A DNA stretch of 64,000 nt from Natronomonas gomsonensis (GTDB taxonomy: Archaea > Halobacteriota > Halobacteria > Halobacteriales > Haloarculaceae), in assembly GCF_024300825.1 (NCBI RefSeq), contig NZ_CP101323.1, positions 2,294,001 to 2,358,000 of the forward strand. Direction: 5' to 3'. The notes below the pieces were generated by a model. The model saw only the letters and a list, made by a program, of their open reading frames with translations. It made no database searches and was not told the DNA's origin. Positions 22,347 to 29,082 of the stretch are shown here, in pieces (the first letter of the stretch is position 1; each line of letters opens with the position of its first letter). A program made the position numbers and the translations under genes.

Positions 22347-23027
22347 ATGAAACAGCAGGGCGGAACCGACGACGCCAAGCGCCGTGCGGGCGAGAGCGCC
22401 GCCGACGCCGTCTCCGACGGCGCTGTCGTCGGCCTCGGGACGGGGTCGACGGCCGCCTACGCCATCCGGGAACTCGGCCGGCGGGTGGATTCGGGCCTCG
22501 ACATCCGCGGTATCCCGACCTCACACGGCGCTCGCCGTCTCGCCCGTGAAGTGGGCATCCCGCTGACGACGCTCGCGGAAGCGACGCCAGACGTGGCCAT
22601 CGACGGCGCCGACCAGGTGGCCGACTTCGAGTTGATAAAGGGGGGCGGTGCGGCCCACGCTCGCGAGAAACTCGTCGACAGCGCCGCCGAGCGGTTCATC
22701 GTCGTCGTCGACGAGACGAAACTGACCGAACCGCTGGACGCGGCCGTTCCGGTCGAGGTACTTCCCGATGCGGTCCCCGTCGTCGAACGGGAACTGGAAG
22801 CCCTCGACGGGACGCCGGAACTACGGGCCGCCGAACGGAAAGACGGCCCCGTCGTCACCGACAACGGCAACCTCGTCGTCGACTGTGCGTTCGGCGCCAT
22901 CGCCGACGCAGAGGCGCTCGCGGCCGACCTCTCGGCGCTGCCGGGCGTCGTCGAACACGGGCTGTTCGTCGGGTTGGCCGACGAGATTCACGTCGGTAGC
23001 GAAGATGCTGTCGACGTTCGTCGGTAG
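22347..23027 (+). CDS. rpiA: Ribose-5-phosphate isomerase A
   Basis: 226-residue enzyme interconverting ribose-5-phosphate and ribulose-5-phosphate, which in archaea supplies ribose for nucleotides and histidine. Signature blocks are VVGLGTGSTAAYAIRELG (phosphate binding, about 28-45), IPTSHGARRLA, DVAIDGADQVADFELIKGGG with the active-site Asp pair and Lys (about 82-103), REKLVDSAAERFIVVVDETK with the catalytic Glu/Lys, and VTDNGNLVVDCAFG. The length is normal. Single gene behind its own promoter box; convergent with the DUF1931 gene, which has a T-tract between. Confidence 0.95.
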   Translation: MKQQGGTDDAKRRAGESAADAVSDGAVVGLGTGSTAAYAIRELGRRVDSGLDIRGIPTSHGARRLAREVGIPLTTLAEATPDVAIDGADQVADFELIKGGGAAHAREKLVDSAAERFIVVVDETKLTEPLDAAVPVEVLPDAVPVVERELEALDGTPELRAAERKDGPVVTDNGNLVVDCAFGAIADAEALAADLSALPGVVEHGLFVGLADEIHVGSEDAVDVRR

Positions 23028-23068
23028 CGATTCCCGTCGACGGCGCTACCGCTTGGGAGGGTTGCGTC

Positions 23069-23075
23069 AAAAAAA
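23069..23075 (-). terminator. T-tract terminator of the DUF1931 gene
   Basis: Seven consecutive A on the plus strand (T7 on the minus strand), 21 nt past the stop of the gene at 23096. Fits archaeal oligo-T termination. Confidence 0.55.
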
Positions 23076-23095
23076 CGGAACGGAGGTTCTCGACC

Positions 23096-23263
23096 TTACA
23101 GGTCGCGCGGCTGGACCGTCTTCCGGTCGTTGGCCTCGGCACGCCGGGCGGCGTCCTCGAGGAGCTCCTCGACTTCCTCGTCGAGGGCGTCGTAGAAGTC
23201 GGAGGCAACGTTCATGTCATCCAGCGCTTCCTTCACAGCGGCTTTGACGATTAGGTCTGCCAT
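23096..23263 (-). CDS. DUF1931 histone-fold protein, 55 aa
   Basis: 55-residue protein MADLIVKAAVKEALDDMNVA followed by a long helix with DALDEEVEELLEDAARRAEAN and the tail DRKTVQPRDL. The helix-strand-helix pattern and the C-terminal NDRKTVQPRDL (compare archaeal histone RKTVKAEDI) identify the histone-fold DUF1931 family. Unlike DNA-packing histones it is strongly acidic with few Arg/Lys, so it may dimerise without wrapping DNA. The ATG at 23263 is set by a strong TATA box 26-33 nt upstream, giving a leaderless message; high expression is likely. The family function is not established. Confidence 0.85.
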   Translation of the reverse strand: MADLIVKAAVKEALDDMNVASDFYDALDEEVEELLEDAARRAEANDRKTVQPRDL

Positions 23264-23288
23264 ACAAGCCGCGGTTTGTCCGGGGTCC

Positions 23289-23296
23289 TTTATATA
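23289..23296 (-). promoter_or_regulatory. TATA box of the DUF1931 gene
   Basis: On the minus strand TTATATAAAGG is centred about 30 nt before the start at 23263. This is the best consensus TATA box in the window and points to a strong promoter. Confidence 0.7.
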
Positions 23297-23523
23297 AGTT
23301 CCCAATCGAGGGAGGTCTCGCCGCTTCTACTGCCGGTTTAGCCGTGAAGAACCGGGATGAACCCGGCGGTAGTTCCTGGGATTAGGTAGCCTTTGTGGCC
23401 GGTCGCCCCCGTCGTGGGTCGTTCGGTCGGTAGGTCCCGTCTCGCGCGCGCTGACGGTGATTCGCGGCTTCGGTCGCGAGCAGAACCGCGAGAGTTTCGT
23501 GTTCGGGACCACGAACGTCTCCC

Positions 23524-24294
23524 ATGCGCGATATACTCGATGCGGTCGCCGACGGCGAACTTTCGCCTGCCGAGGCACAGGCGGAGCTCAGTGGGTACGC
23601 ACGGACGGAGGCGGGGCGGTTCGACGCCGCACGGGAGTCCAGAACCGGAATCCCGGAGGCGATACTCGCGGCGGGCAAGACCGACGACGAGACGGCGTCG
23701 ATGGCGGCTGCGGCCGTCGAGACGACCGGGGCCGCGTTGGTCACGCGTGCCGACGACGACGCGGTCGACGCCTGCAAAACTCGGTTGGCCGAGGCGGTCC
23801 CCGATGCCGACATCGAACGGAATGCTCGCGCTCGGACGCTCGTCGTCCACGCCCCGGAGTACGAGGCGCCGGACCTCGATGCAACCGTCACCGTCGTCAC
23901 GGCGGGGACCTCTGACGCCGCCGCTGCGGGAGAAGCCGCAGTCGTCGCCGAGGAGATGGGCGCGACCGTCGAGTTCATCGACGACGTGGGCGTCGCGGGC
24001 ATCGCCCGGTTGTTCGACCGCCTCGAGGAACTCCGAGCGGCGGACGTGTTGATTGTCGCGGCGGGCCGGGAGGGTGCCCTCCCGACGGTTGCGGCGGGGC
24101 TCGTCGACGTGCCGCTCATCGGGTTGCCGGTCTCGACTGGCTACGGTCACGGCGGACGGGGCGAGGCCGCCCTCGCCGGTATGTTGCAGTCCTGTACGCC
24201 GATTACGGTCGTCAACGTCGATGCCGGCTTCACCGCCGGGTCGCAGGCGGGACTCATCGCACGGACGGTGTCTTCGGCCCGCTCGGAGTCGTGA
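23524..24294 (+). CDS. larB: Nickel-pincer cofactor biosynthesis protein LarB
   Basis: 256-residue LarB, the carboxylase/hydrolase that converts nicotinic acid adenine dinucleotide to pyridinium-3,5-biscarboxylic acid mononucleotide, the first step toward the Ni-pincer cofactor of lactate racemase-type enzymes. The C-terminal two thirds is PurE-like: VTVVTAGTSDAAAAGEAAVVAEEMG (about 122-146), DVGVAGIARLFDRLEEL, VLIVAAGREGALPTVAAGLVDVPLIGLPVSTGYGHGGRGEAAL (about 178-220), and VVNVDAGFTAGSQAG. The N-terminal helical part begins MRDILDAVADGELSPAEAQ. LarC, LarE and LarA are not in the window. The 5' gap 23306-23523 has only a short hairpin (CCGGG-ATGAA-CCCGG near 23352). Confidence 0.93.
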   Translation: MRDILDAVADGELSPAEAQAELSGYARTEAGRFDAARESRTGIPEAILAAGKTDDETASMAAAAVETTGAALVTRADDDAVDACKTRLAEAVPDADIERNARARTLVVHAPEYEAPDLDATVTVVTAGTSDAAAAGEAAVVAEEMGATVEFIDDVGVAGIARLFDRLEELRAADVLIVAAGREGALPTVAAGLVDVPLIGLPVSTGYGHGGRGEAALAGMLQSCTPITVVNVDAGFTAGSQAGLIARTVSSARSES

Positions 24295-24299
24295 CTCGG

Positions 24300-24323
24300 C
24301 CGTGCTAACATGGCCGAAAACCG
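24300..24323 (+). terminator. Hairpin after larB
   Basis: CGGCC (24299-24303) pairs with GGCCG (24313-24317) just after the larB stop at 24294. It is a modest stem with a 9-nt loop, no strong T-tract follows, and it may be a weak terminator. Confidence 0.3.
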
Positions 24324-24411
24324 GCTGTATGGTACGGTTTGGCGAGGGTATTTGTGTCTAGAGGTCCAACTAAAAGGTAGCCGACGAGGGATACCCGCGT
24401 CGGCGGCCAGA

Positions 24412-24558
24412 ATGCCCAGGTGTGACCACTGTGATGCGCACGTCTCCGACCGGTTTGCCCGGGTGTTCGCGGACGAAGGCGGACGGGTACACGCCTGTCC
24501 GAACTGCTCTGCGAACGCCGGCATCGCCGAGGTTTCGCGAGACCGTGCCCACGAGTAA
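24412..24558 (+). CDS. Mini zinc-finger protein, 48 aa (DUF7563-like, paralogue of 20543)
   Basis: 48-residue protein with two CxxC pairs: MPRCDHCDAHVSDRFARVFA, then HACPNCSAN. It aligns over its whole length with the protein at 20543: same start, same (A/S)xxxARVF core, same second knuckle. The ATG at 24412 starts the conserved region. The upstream gap has GGTATTTGTG as a possible promoter, and an inverted repeat CCGACG...CGTCGG at about 24380-24402. Function unknown; a single zinc ribbon suggests protein or nucleic-acid binding. Confidence 0.8.
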   Translation: MPRCDHCDAHVSDRFARVFADEGGRVHACPNCSANAGIAEVSRDRAHE

Positions 24559-24621
24559 CGTTCCTGCGGTCGTAGCACTGTGTTCCAACCACAGGGTGCC
24601 CTCGTTCTACCGACGCCGACT

Positions 24622-24882
24622 GTGAGCAGCGACTCGGCCGACCACCACGTGTACGTCATCGAGTGCGTCGATGGGTCGCTGTACACCGGCTACACGACCG
24701 ACGTACAGCGGCGAGTCGAAGAACACGACGCCGGCGAGGGCGCGAAATACACCCGCGGTCGCACGCCGGTCGCCCTCGTCTACACCGAATCCTTCGACTC
24801 GAAGTCCGAAGCGATGTCCCGGGAGTACGAGATAAAACAACTCTCGCGGGCCGAAAAGGAGCGACTCGTCTTCGGCGAGTAG
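24622..24882 (+). CDS. GIY-YIG nuclease-fold protein (UPF0213-like)
   Basis: 86-residue minimal GIY-YIG domain. [19 protein letters not shown] gives the two signature strands (VYV and YTGYT). [20 protein letters not shown] contains the catalytic Arg and His region, and [18 protein letters not shown] ends with the conserved Glu/Lys helix of the UPF0213/YhbQ group. The start is GTG at 24622 (VSSDSADHH); upstream in-frame residues are not conserved in character. YhbQ-like proteins bind or nick structured DNA, but biological roles are weakly defined. Its stop abuts the stop of the convergent pstA gene with no gap. Confidence 0.88.
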   Translation: MSSDSADHHVYVIECVDGSLYTGYTTDVQRRVEEHDAGEGAKYTRGRTPVALVYTESFDSKSEAMSREYEIKQLSRAEKERLVFGE

Positions 24883-26652
24883 CTATCCGTCGCTCCGCTC
24901 GAATCGGTTCCGAATCAGTATCGCCGTCGCGTTCATGCCGATGAGGACGACGAGCAACACGACGACGCCGGCGGCCATCACGCCGTACTGGAACTCGGGT
25001 TTCGCGGAACTGGACCACGCGTAAATTTGCATCGGCATGGCGCTGACGCGGTCGAACAGCGCCGTCGGCGGGCTGAAGTTCGTCGTCGGCGCACCTATCA
25101 TGATGAGCGGCGCCGTCTCACCGATGGCCCGTCCCAACGAGAGGATGGTCCCGGTGAGAATGCCGGGCATCGCCTCCGGGAGGACGACGTTCTTGGTCGT
25201 CTGCCAGCGGGTCGCACCCATCCCATAGGAGGCCTGTCGCATGTCGTCGGGGACCGACCGGATGGCTTCCTGTGCGGAGATGACGACGATGGGGAGGATG
25301 AGAAGCGACAGCGTAATCGAGGCGACGACGACGGTACCGAAGCCGAGTCCCAGCAGGTTGACGAACAGTCCCAATCCGAGCAGGCCGTAGACGACGGAGG
25401 GAACGCCCGCGAGGTTCGAGATGTTAACCTGAATCAGTCGTGTAACCGCGCCGACGGCGCCCGTATCCGAGGTGTAGTCTTCGAGGAATACGGCGGTGCC
25501 GACTCCCAGCGCGAACGACAGCATGGCGACCATCGAGATGACGAATATCGACCCGACGATGGCGGGATAGAGGCCCGCTTCGGTCGCAATCGGCGAGGGG
25601 GCACTCGTCACGAAGGAGGCGTCGAGCCACGGGTCGGGGCCGGCGACGCCCCACGAATCGACGAGGAGCGTTCCCGCAACGATGCCGCCGCCGATGAGCA
25701 CCGGCAACAGGAGTCCACCCCGCCCACGGCGCTGTTGGACGGTGCGGTCGGCGTACAGTCCGGCCGGAACCGCGGCGGTGACGAACAGCAGGACGACTCC
25801 GTTGGGACCGACACCGAGCGTTCCGGCACCGAAGCCGGCCGCGGCGGCCCCCCCGACGGAGAGGACGAAGGCGAGAGCGGCGGCGGTGGTGCTTCGCCGT
25901 CGGGCGACGAGCACTGCGGCGGCGACGCCGACCGGAACGGCCAGCGTCCAGACGTAGATGAGCCACGTACTCGGGAAGACGACCAACACGCCTCGAAGGG
26001 GCCAGGAGGCGAGAATACCGCCGATACCGACGACGGGCGCCAGGTAGACCAGTCGTCCGTACCCCCTGAGTTTGGCCGTGGCGTAGATGCCGACCGCCGG
26101 GAGAACACCGACGGAATACGCGAGGAACCACTGATAGACGTCGACCAGCACGAACAGCGCGGTGATGGCGACGGCGACGCCCATCCCGCCGACGATGCGT
26201 CCGAGCAGGCCTATCCCGACGGCGCCGAGCGGGCGCTGGAGGCCCGCGTAAGCAGTGTAACTCCCTATCGGGACGGCGACGATGAACATGTACGCGAGCG
26301 GCCACGAGAGCCGCGGCACCGACACGCCCACGGCCGAAAGCACTTGGAAGGCCCCGAAGACGGCGACCATGCCGCCGCCCAACCCGGCCAGCGTCAGTTT
26401 CGTCACGCGGCGGTCGTCGGCGCTGTACAGCAGGAAGGCGAAGACGGGAACGACCAACGTGAGGAAATACGAGAGGAACCACCCCTCGCTCGCCGAAGCG
26501 AGGTCGAAGGCGTCGATGGTGACGTAGACGAGCAACACAGCAAGCGCGAGGATGCCGATGACCGACGCGGTCAGCGACAGCGCCTCGAACACCAACCCCT
26601 TGATTTTGCTCACGTCACCGAAGCCCTCGGCGGTTCGGCTTTCGGTCGCCAT
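24883..26652 (-). CDS. pstA: Phosphate ABC transporter permease PstA with long N-terminal membrane extension
   Basis: 589-residue inner-membrane permease. The C-terminal part (about 365-585) is the usual PstA: VGSIFVISMVAMLSFALGVG, the EAA-type loop IRSVPDDMRQASYGMGATRWQTTKNVVLPEAMPG (contact to the ATPase), and GRAIGETAPLIMIGAP. The first about 340 residues add roughly eight further hydrophobic spans with no ABC motif, about twice the length of bacterial PstA. Similar long versions occur in haloarchaea. The start ATG lies 1 nt after the pstC stop. Notably, no pstB or phoU follows: the next gene is convergent GIY-YIG, so the ATPase must come from elsewhere. Confidence 0.93.
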   Translation of the reverse strand: MATESRTAEGFGDVSKIKGLVFEALSLTASVIGILALAVLLVYVTIDAFDLASASEGWFLSYFLTLVVPVFAFLLYSADDRRVTKLTLAGLGGGMVAVFGAFQVLSAVGVSVPRLSWPLAYMFIVAVPIGSYTAYAGLQRPLGAVGIGLLGRIVGGMGVAVAITALFVLVDVYQWFLAYSVGVLPAVGIYATAKLRGYGRLVYLAPVVGIGGILASWPLRGVLVVFPSTWLIYVWTLAVPVGVAAAVLVARRRSTTAAALAFVLSVGGAAAAGFGAGTLGVGPNGVVLLFVTAAVPAGLYADRTVQQRRGRGGLLLPVLIGGGIVAGTLLVDSWGVAGPDPWLDASFVTSAPSPIATEAGLYPAIVGSIFVISMVAMLSFALGVGTAVFLEDYTSDTGAVGAVTRLIQVNISNLAGVPSVVYGLLGLGLFVNLLGLGFGTVVVASITLSLLILPIVVISAQEAIRSVPDDMRQASYGMGATRWQTTKNVVLPEAMPGILTGTILSLGRAIGETAPLIMIGAPTTNFSPPTALFDRVSAMPMQIYAWSSSAKPEFQYGVMAAGVVVLLVVLIGMNATAILIRNRFERSDG

Positions 26653-26653
26653 C

Positions 26654-27616
26654 TCAGTACTCCTCCCGATAGCGTGCCGCGATGCGGTCGCTTACGATGT
26701 TCATGAGTAGCGTAATCGCGAACAGCGTCAGTCCGATAGCGAAGAGGCTGTCGAAGGCGATGGTGCCGCCGGTGAAGTCGCTGCCGGCGATTTGGACCAT
26801 CGCGACGGTCATGGTCTGTCCCGGCTCGAGCAACACGTCCGCGGGGTGGATGAACGGAATCCCGAACAGTCCCGACTTGACGGGCGGCAGTCGTGCCTGT
26901 GCGCCCATGGCGACGACGACAATCATCGTCTCGCCGATGGCTCGCGACACCGCCAGAATGTACGAGGAGGCGATGCCGGAGACGGCCGCCGGGACGACGA
27001 CGCCGGTCGAGACTTCGAACTTCGTCGCGCCGAGGCCGTAGCCGGCCTGTCGGAGTTCGTCGGGAACGGCGTTCATCGCGTCCTCGCTAATCGAGGAGAC
27101 CATCGGAATCGTCATGATGCCGACCATCAGCGACGCCGACAAGGCGTTGAACGTGCTGATTTCGGGGAACAGCGTCGCCCGGAGCGCGGGCGTGACGTAG
27201 ACGAGCGCGAAGTAGCCGTAGACGACCGTCGGCACGCCGGCCAGTATCTCCAACAGCGGCTTCAGTATCGACCGCGTGCGTGCGTCGGCATACTCGGAGA
27301 GGTAAATCGCGGTGAGCGTCCCGATTGGGAGTGCGATGAGCGCCGCCGTAATCGTGACGACGATGGTGCCGAACACCAACGGGACGATGCCGAACACCTC
27401 GTTGCTCGGGCTCCACTCGAAGCCGGCCAGGAAATCGAGGGCCGAGTAGTTGGCGAAGAACGCGGAGGCGTCGACGAACAGCGTGACGACGATGCCGACG
27501 GTGGTGAGCACCGACAGCAGCGCACAGACGGCGAACAACCCGCCGTAGGTTCCCTCGCGGAGTCGTTGCCAGCCGTTGGACCGCGTCAACTCCGGTCCAT
27601 CGGGGGCGTCGCTCAC
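26654..27616 (-). CDS. pstC: Phosphate ABC transporter permease PstC
   Basis: 320-residue permease partner of PstA for high-affinity phosphate uptake. About six membrane spans; the ABC permease loop AVPDELRQAGYGLGATKFEVSTGVVVPAAVSGI and the conserved SRAIGETMIVVVAMG identify PstC. The start is GTG at 27616. It lies 59 nt after the pstS stop and 1 nt before pstA, so pstS-pstC-pstA form one leftward operon. The N-terminal cytoplasmic tail is short. Phosphate-starvation control is expected from the family, but no PhoR/PhoB-type box can be identified with certainty. Confidence 0.94.
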   Translation of the reverse strand: MSDAPDGPELTRSNGWQRLREGTYGGLFAVCALLSVLTTVGIVVTLFVDASAFFANYSALDFLAGFEWSPSNEVFGIVPLVFGTIVVTITAALIALPIGTLTAIYLSEYADARTRSILKPLLEILAGVPTVVYGYFALVYVTPALRATLFPEISTFNALSASLMVGIMTIPMVSSISEDAMNAVPDELRQAGYGLGATKFEVSTGVVVPAAVSGIASSYILAVSRAIGETMIVVVAMGAQARLPPVKSGLFGIPFIHPADVLLEPGQTMTVAMVQIAGSDFTGGTIAFDSLFAIGLTLFAITLLMNIVSDRIAARYREEY

Positions 27617-27675
27617 GGTTCGTCCCTCCGGAATCGGCCACTCCCGTCAGCGGTCCGGTCCATCGTATCTATCGA

Positions 27676-28710
27676 CTAGTTCTGCGCTTCCTGTATAGCC
27701 GTTTCGAGACGGTCCATGACCTCGCTCTGCTGTTCGTCGGTCAGGGGAACGTAGCCGACCTGCTGGGCGACGAGTTCCTCGTTGCCGGCCTGCTCGACGA
27801 AGAAGCGGGCGAACTCCGCGACGTGTTCTTCGGCCAGCGAACTCTTCGAGGCGTAGGTGAAAAGCGGCCGCGACAGCGGCGTATACTCGCCGTTGGAGGC
27901 CGTATCCAGCGACGGAAGTACACAGCCGTCACCGTTGTCGACCTTCAGTGCCGTCACCTGGTCGGGGTTGTTGTAGTAATACGAGAAGCCGAAGTAACCG
28001 ATGGCGTACTGGCTACCCTTCACCCCTTGGACGATGGTGTTGTCGCGTTCGGTTGCTTGGTAGTCGTCGGTGTGGGCACCGCTTTCGCCGTTGACCGTCT
28101 CGGTGAAGTAATCGAAGGTGCCGGAGGTTTCGGCGGCGCCGTAGCGTTCGATTTCCTCGTCGGGCCAGTCGTCGCGGACCTCACTCCACGTCTCGGCGGC
28201 GTCCTCGCCCCAAATCTGGTTCAGTTCGTCGATGGTGATACAGTCGTCCTCGATGAACTCGTTGTCGTTGTTGACGACGACGGTGAGGGCGTCGGTCGCA
28301 GCCTGCAGTTCGACGGGTTCGACGCCGTTGTCGGAACAGAGCTGCTGTTCTTCCTCCTTGATGGGTCGACTCGCGTTGTTGAAGTCGGTCTGTCCCGGAC
28401 AGAAGAAGTTCGAGAAGCCGCCGCCGGAACCGGTTGAACTGATGTCCATGCTGACCTCGGGGTGTTCGGCCTCGAAGGCCGCAGCGATGGCCTCCATCAG
28501 CGGGAAGACGGTACTGGAGCCGGCGATGGCGATGTCGCCCGAGATCGAATCACCGCCACCGTTGCCGTTTCCGTTGCCGTTCCCGCCGCTGCCGGGCGTT
28601 TCGGTACACCCCGCGAGTCCCCCGGCGGCCAGCGCTGCTCCGGAGAGCAGGAATCGTCGTCGGCTACTCGATTCGAACCCACTGCGACCGCCGTTCGGGT
28701 CGTCTGTCAT
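27676..28710 (-). CDS. pstS: Phosphate-binding lipoprotein PstS (Tat-exported)
   Basis: 344-residue periplasmic-type phosphate receptor. The N-terminus has a twin-arginine motif (SSRRRFLLSGAALAAGG) and a lipobox (GLAGC, Cys near residue 35), followed by a Gly/Asn linker, so it is folded in the cytoplasm, exported by Tat and lipid-anchored. Phosphate-binding loops are visible: IAGSSTVFPLMEAIAAAF, SSTGSGGGFSNF, ADTALTVVVN-like ATDALTVVVNNDNEF, and YGAAETSGTFDYFTE. The ATG at 28710 is preferred to a GTG one codon upstream. First gene of pstSCA; the promoter is in the AT-rich stretch around 28752-28770. Confidence 0.95.
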   Translation of the reverse strand: MTDDPNGGRSGFESSSRRRFLLSGAALAAGGLAGCTETPGSGGNGNGNGNGGGDSISGDIAIAGSSTVFPLMEAIAAAFEAEHPEVSMDISSTGSGGGFSNFFCPGQTDFNNASRPIKEEEQQLCSDNGVEPVELQAATDALTVVVNNDNEFIEDDCITIDELNQIWGEDAAETWSEVRDDWPDEEIERYGAAETSGTFDYFTETVNGESGAHTDDYQATERDNTIVQGVKGSQYAIGYFGFSYYYNNPDQVTALKVDNGDGCVLPSLDTASNGEYTPLSRPLFTYASKSSLAEEHVAEFARFFVEQAGNEELVAQQVGYVPLTDEQQSEVMDRLETAIQEAQN

Positions 28711-28751
28711 CACTCGAACCCAATGGACAATCGAATAAGAAGGGTGCTATG

Positions 28752-28770
28752 TGTTCTATATAGATTTATA
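28752..28770 (-). promoter_or_regulatory. Probable pstS promoter
   Basis: AT-rich stretch containing TATATAG and ATTTATAC, 42-60 nt upstream of the pstS ATG at 28710, in otherwise GC-rich DNA. A phosphate-responsive operator may overlap it but cannot be recognised. Confidence 0.45.
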
Positions 28771-28993
28771 CAGTGCTCTATTGAAACCCGTTTTCCCCGC
28801 GTTCGGGAGTCGACTCCCACGGCCGAACCGGCTCATCCGGCAGCAGTCCTTCGATTACTCACCAACGAACGAATCTGAGTGGTGTGTTACCGTCTATCGA
28901 GAAACGACTCTTTGGTGACTGTTCGTTCCGAATCAGTGCTGTCACTCGGAGCCCTCCCGGGTTCGTACACTAGCTATATATCAACGACTGTTG

Positions 28994-29059
28994 CTACAGG
29001 CTCTCGGCCAACGCCGCAGTCACGCGTTCGGCGTCGCTGCCCACGAGCTGGACCCCCAC
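28994..29059 (-). pseudogene. Possible gene remnant or 21-aa peptide downstream of leuS
   Basis: Reading frame GTG GGG GTC ... CTG TAG encodes VGVQLVGSDAERVTAALAES followed by Leu. Nearly every codon ends in G or C, and the sequence looks like a normal haloarchaeal C-terminal helix (SDAERVTAALAE). Nothing comparable precedes it: upstream lie only 23 nt to the leuS stop. It could be the tail of a deleted gene or a genuine micro-ORF. Confidence 0.3.
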
Positions 29060-29067
29060 AGCCCGGC

Positions 29068-29074
29068 AAAAAAA
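29068..29074 (-). terminator. T7 terminator of leuS
   Basis: Seven A on the plus strand (T7 in the leuS transcript) begin 8 nt after the leuS stop codon, typical of archaeal oligo-T termination. Confidence 0.6.
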
Positions 29075-29082
29075 CCCTCGTG

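Larger units (their letters stand above)
28711..29082. other. Gene-poor region between pstS and leuS
   Basis: About 370 bp. The left part holds TGTTCTATATAGATTTATAC (28751-28770), a likely TATA region for pstS on the minus strand, 45-60 nt before its start. A second AT-rich patch (CACTAGCTATATATCAAC, 28968-28985) has no obvious client gene. The right end contains a 21-codon open frame with haloarchaeal codon bias (28994-29059, separate entry) and a T7 tract after leuS. Confidence 0.6.

Noticed and set aside
23340-23395. Structured sequence with CCGGG-ATGAA-CCCGG that looked tRNA-like
   Set aside because: No acceptor, anticodon or T-arm arrangement can be drawn; only a small hairpin remains.
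28981-29082. Frameshifted extension of leuS
   Set aside because: LeuRS ends with the normal C-terminus (GRPAIDIVE) and a T7 tract; the following frame is separate.
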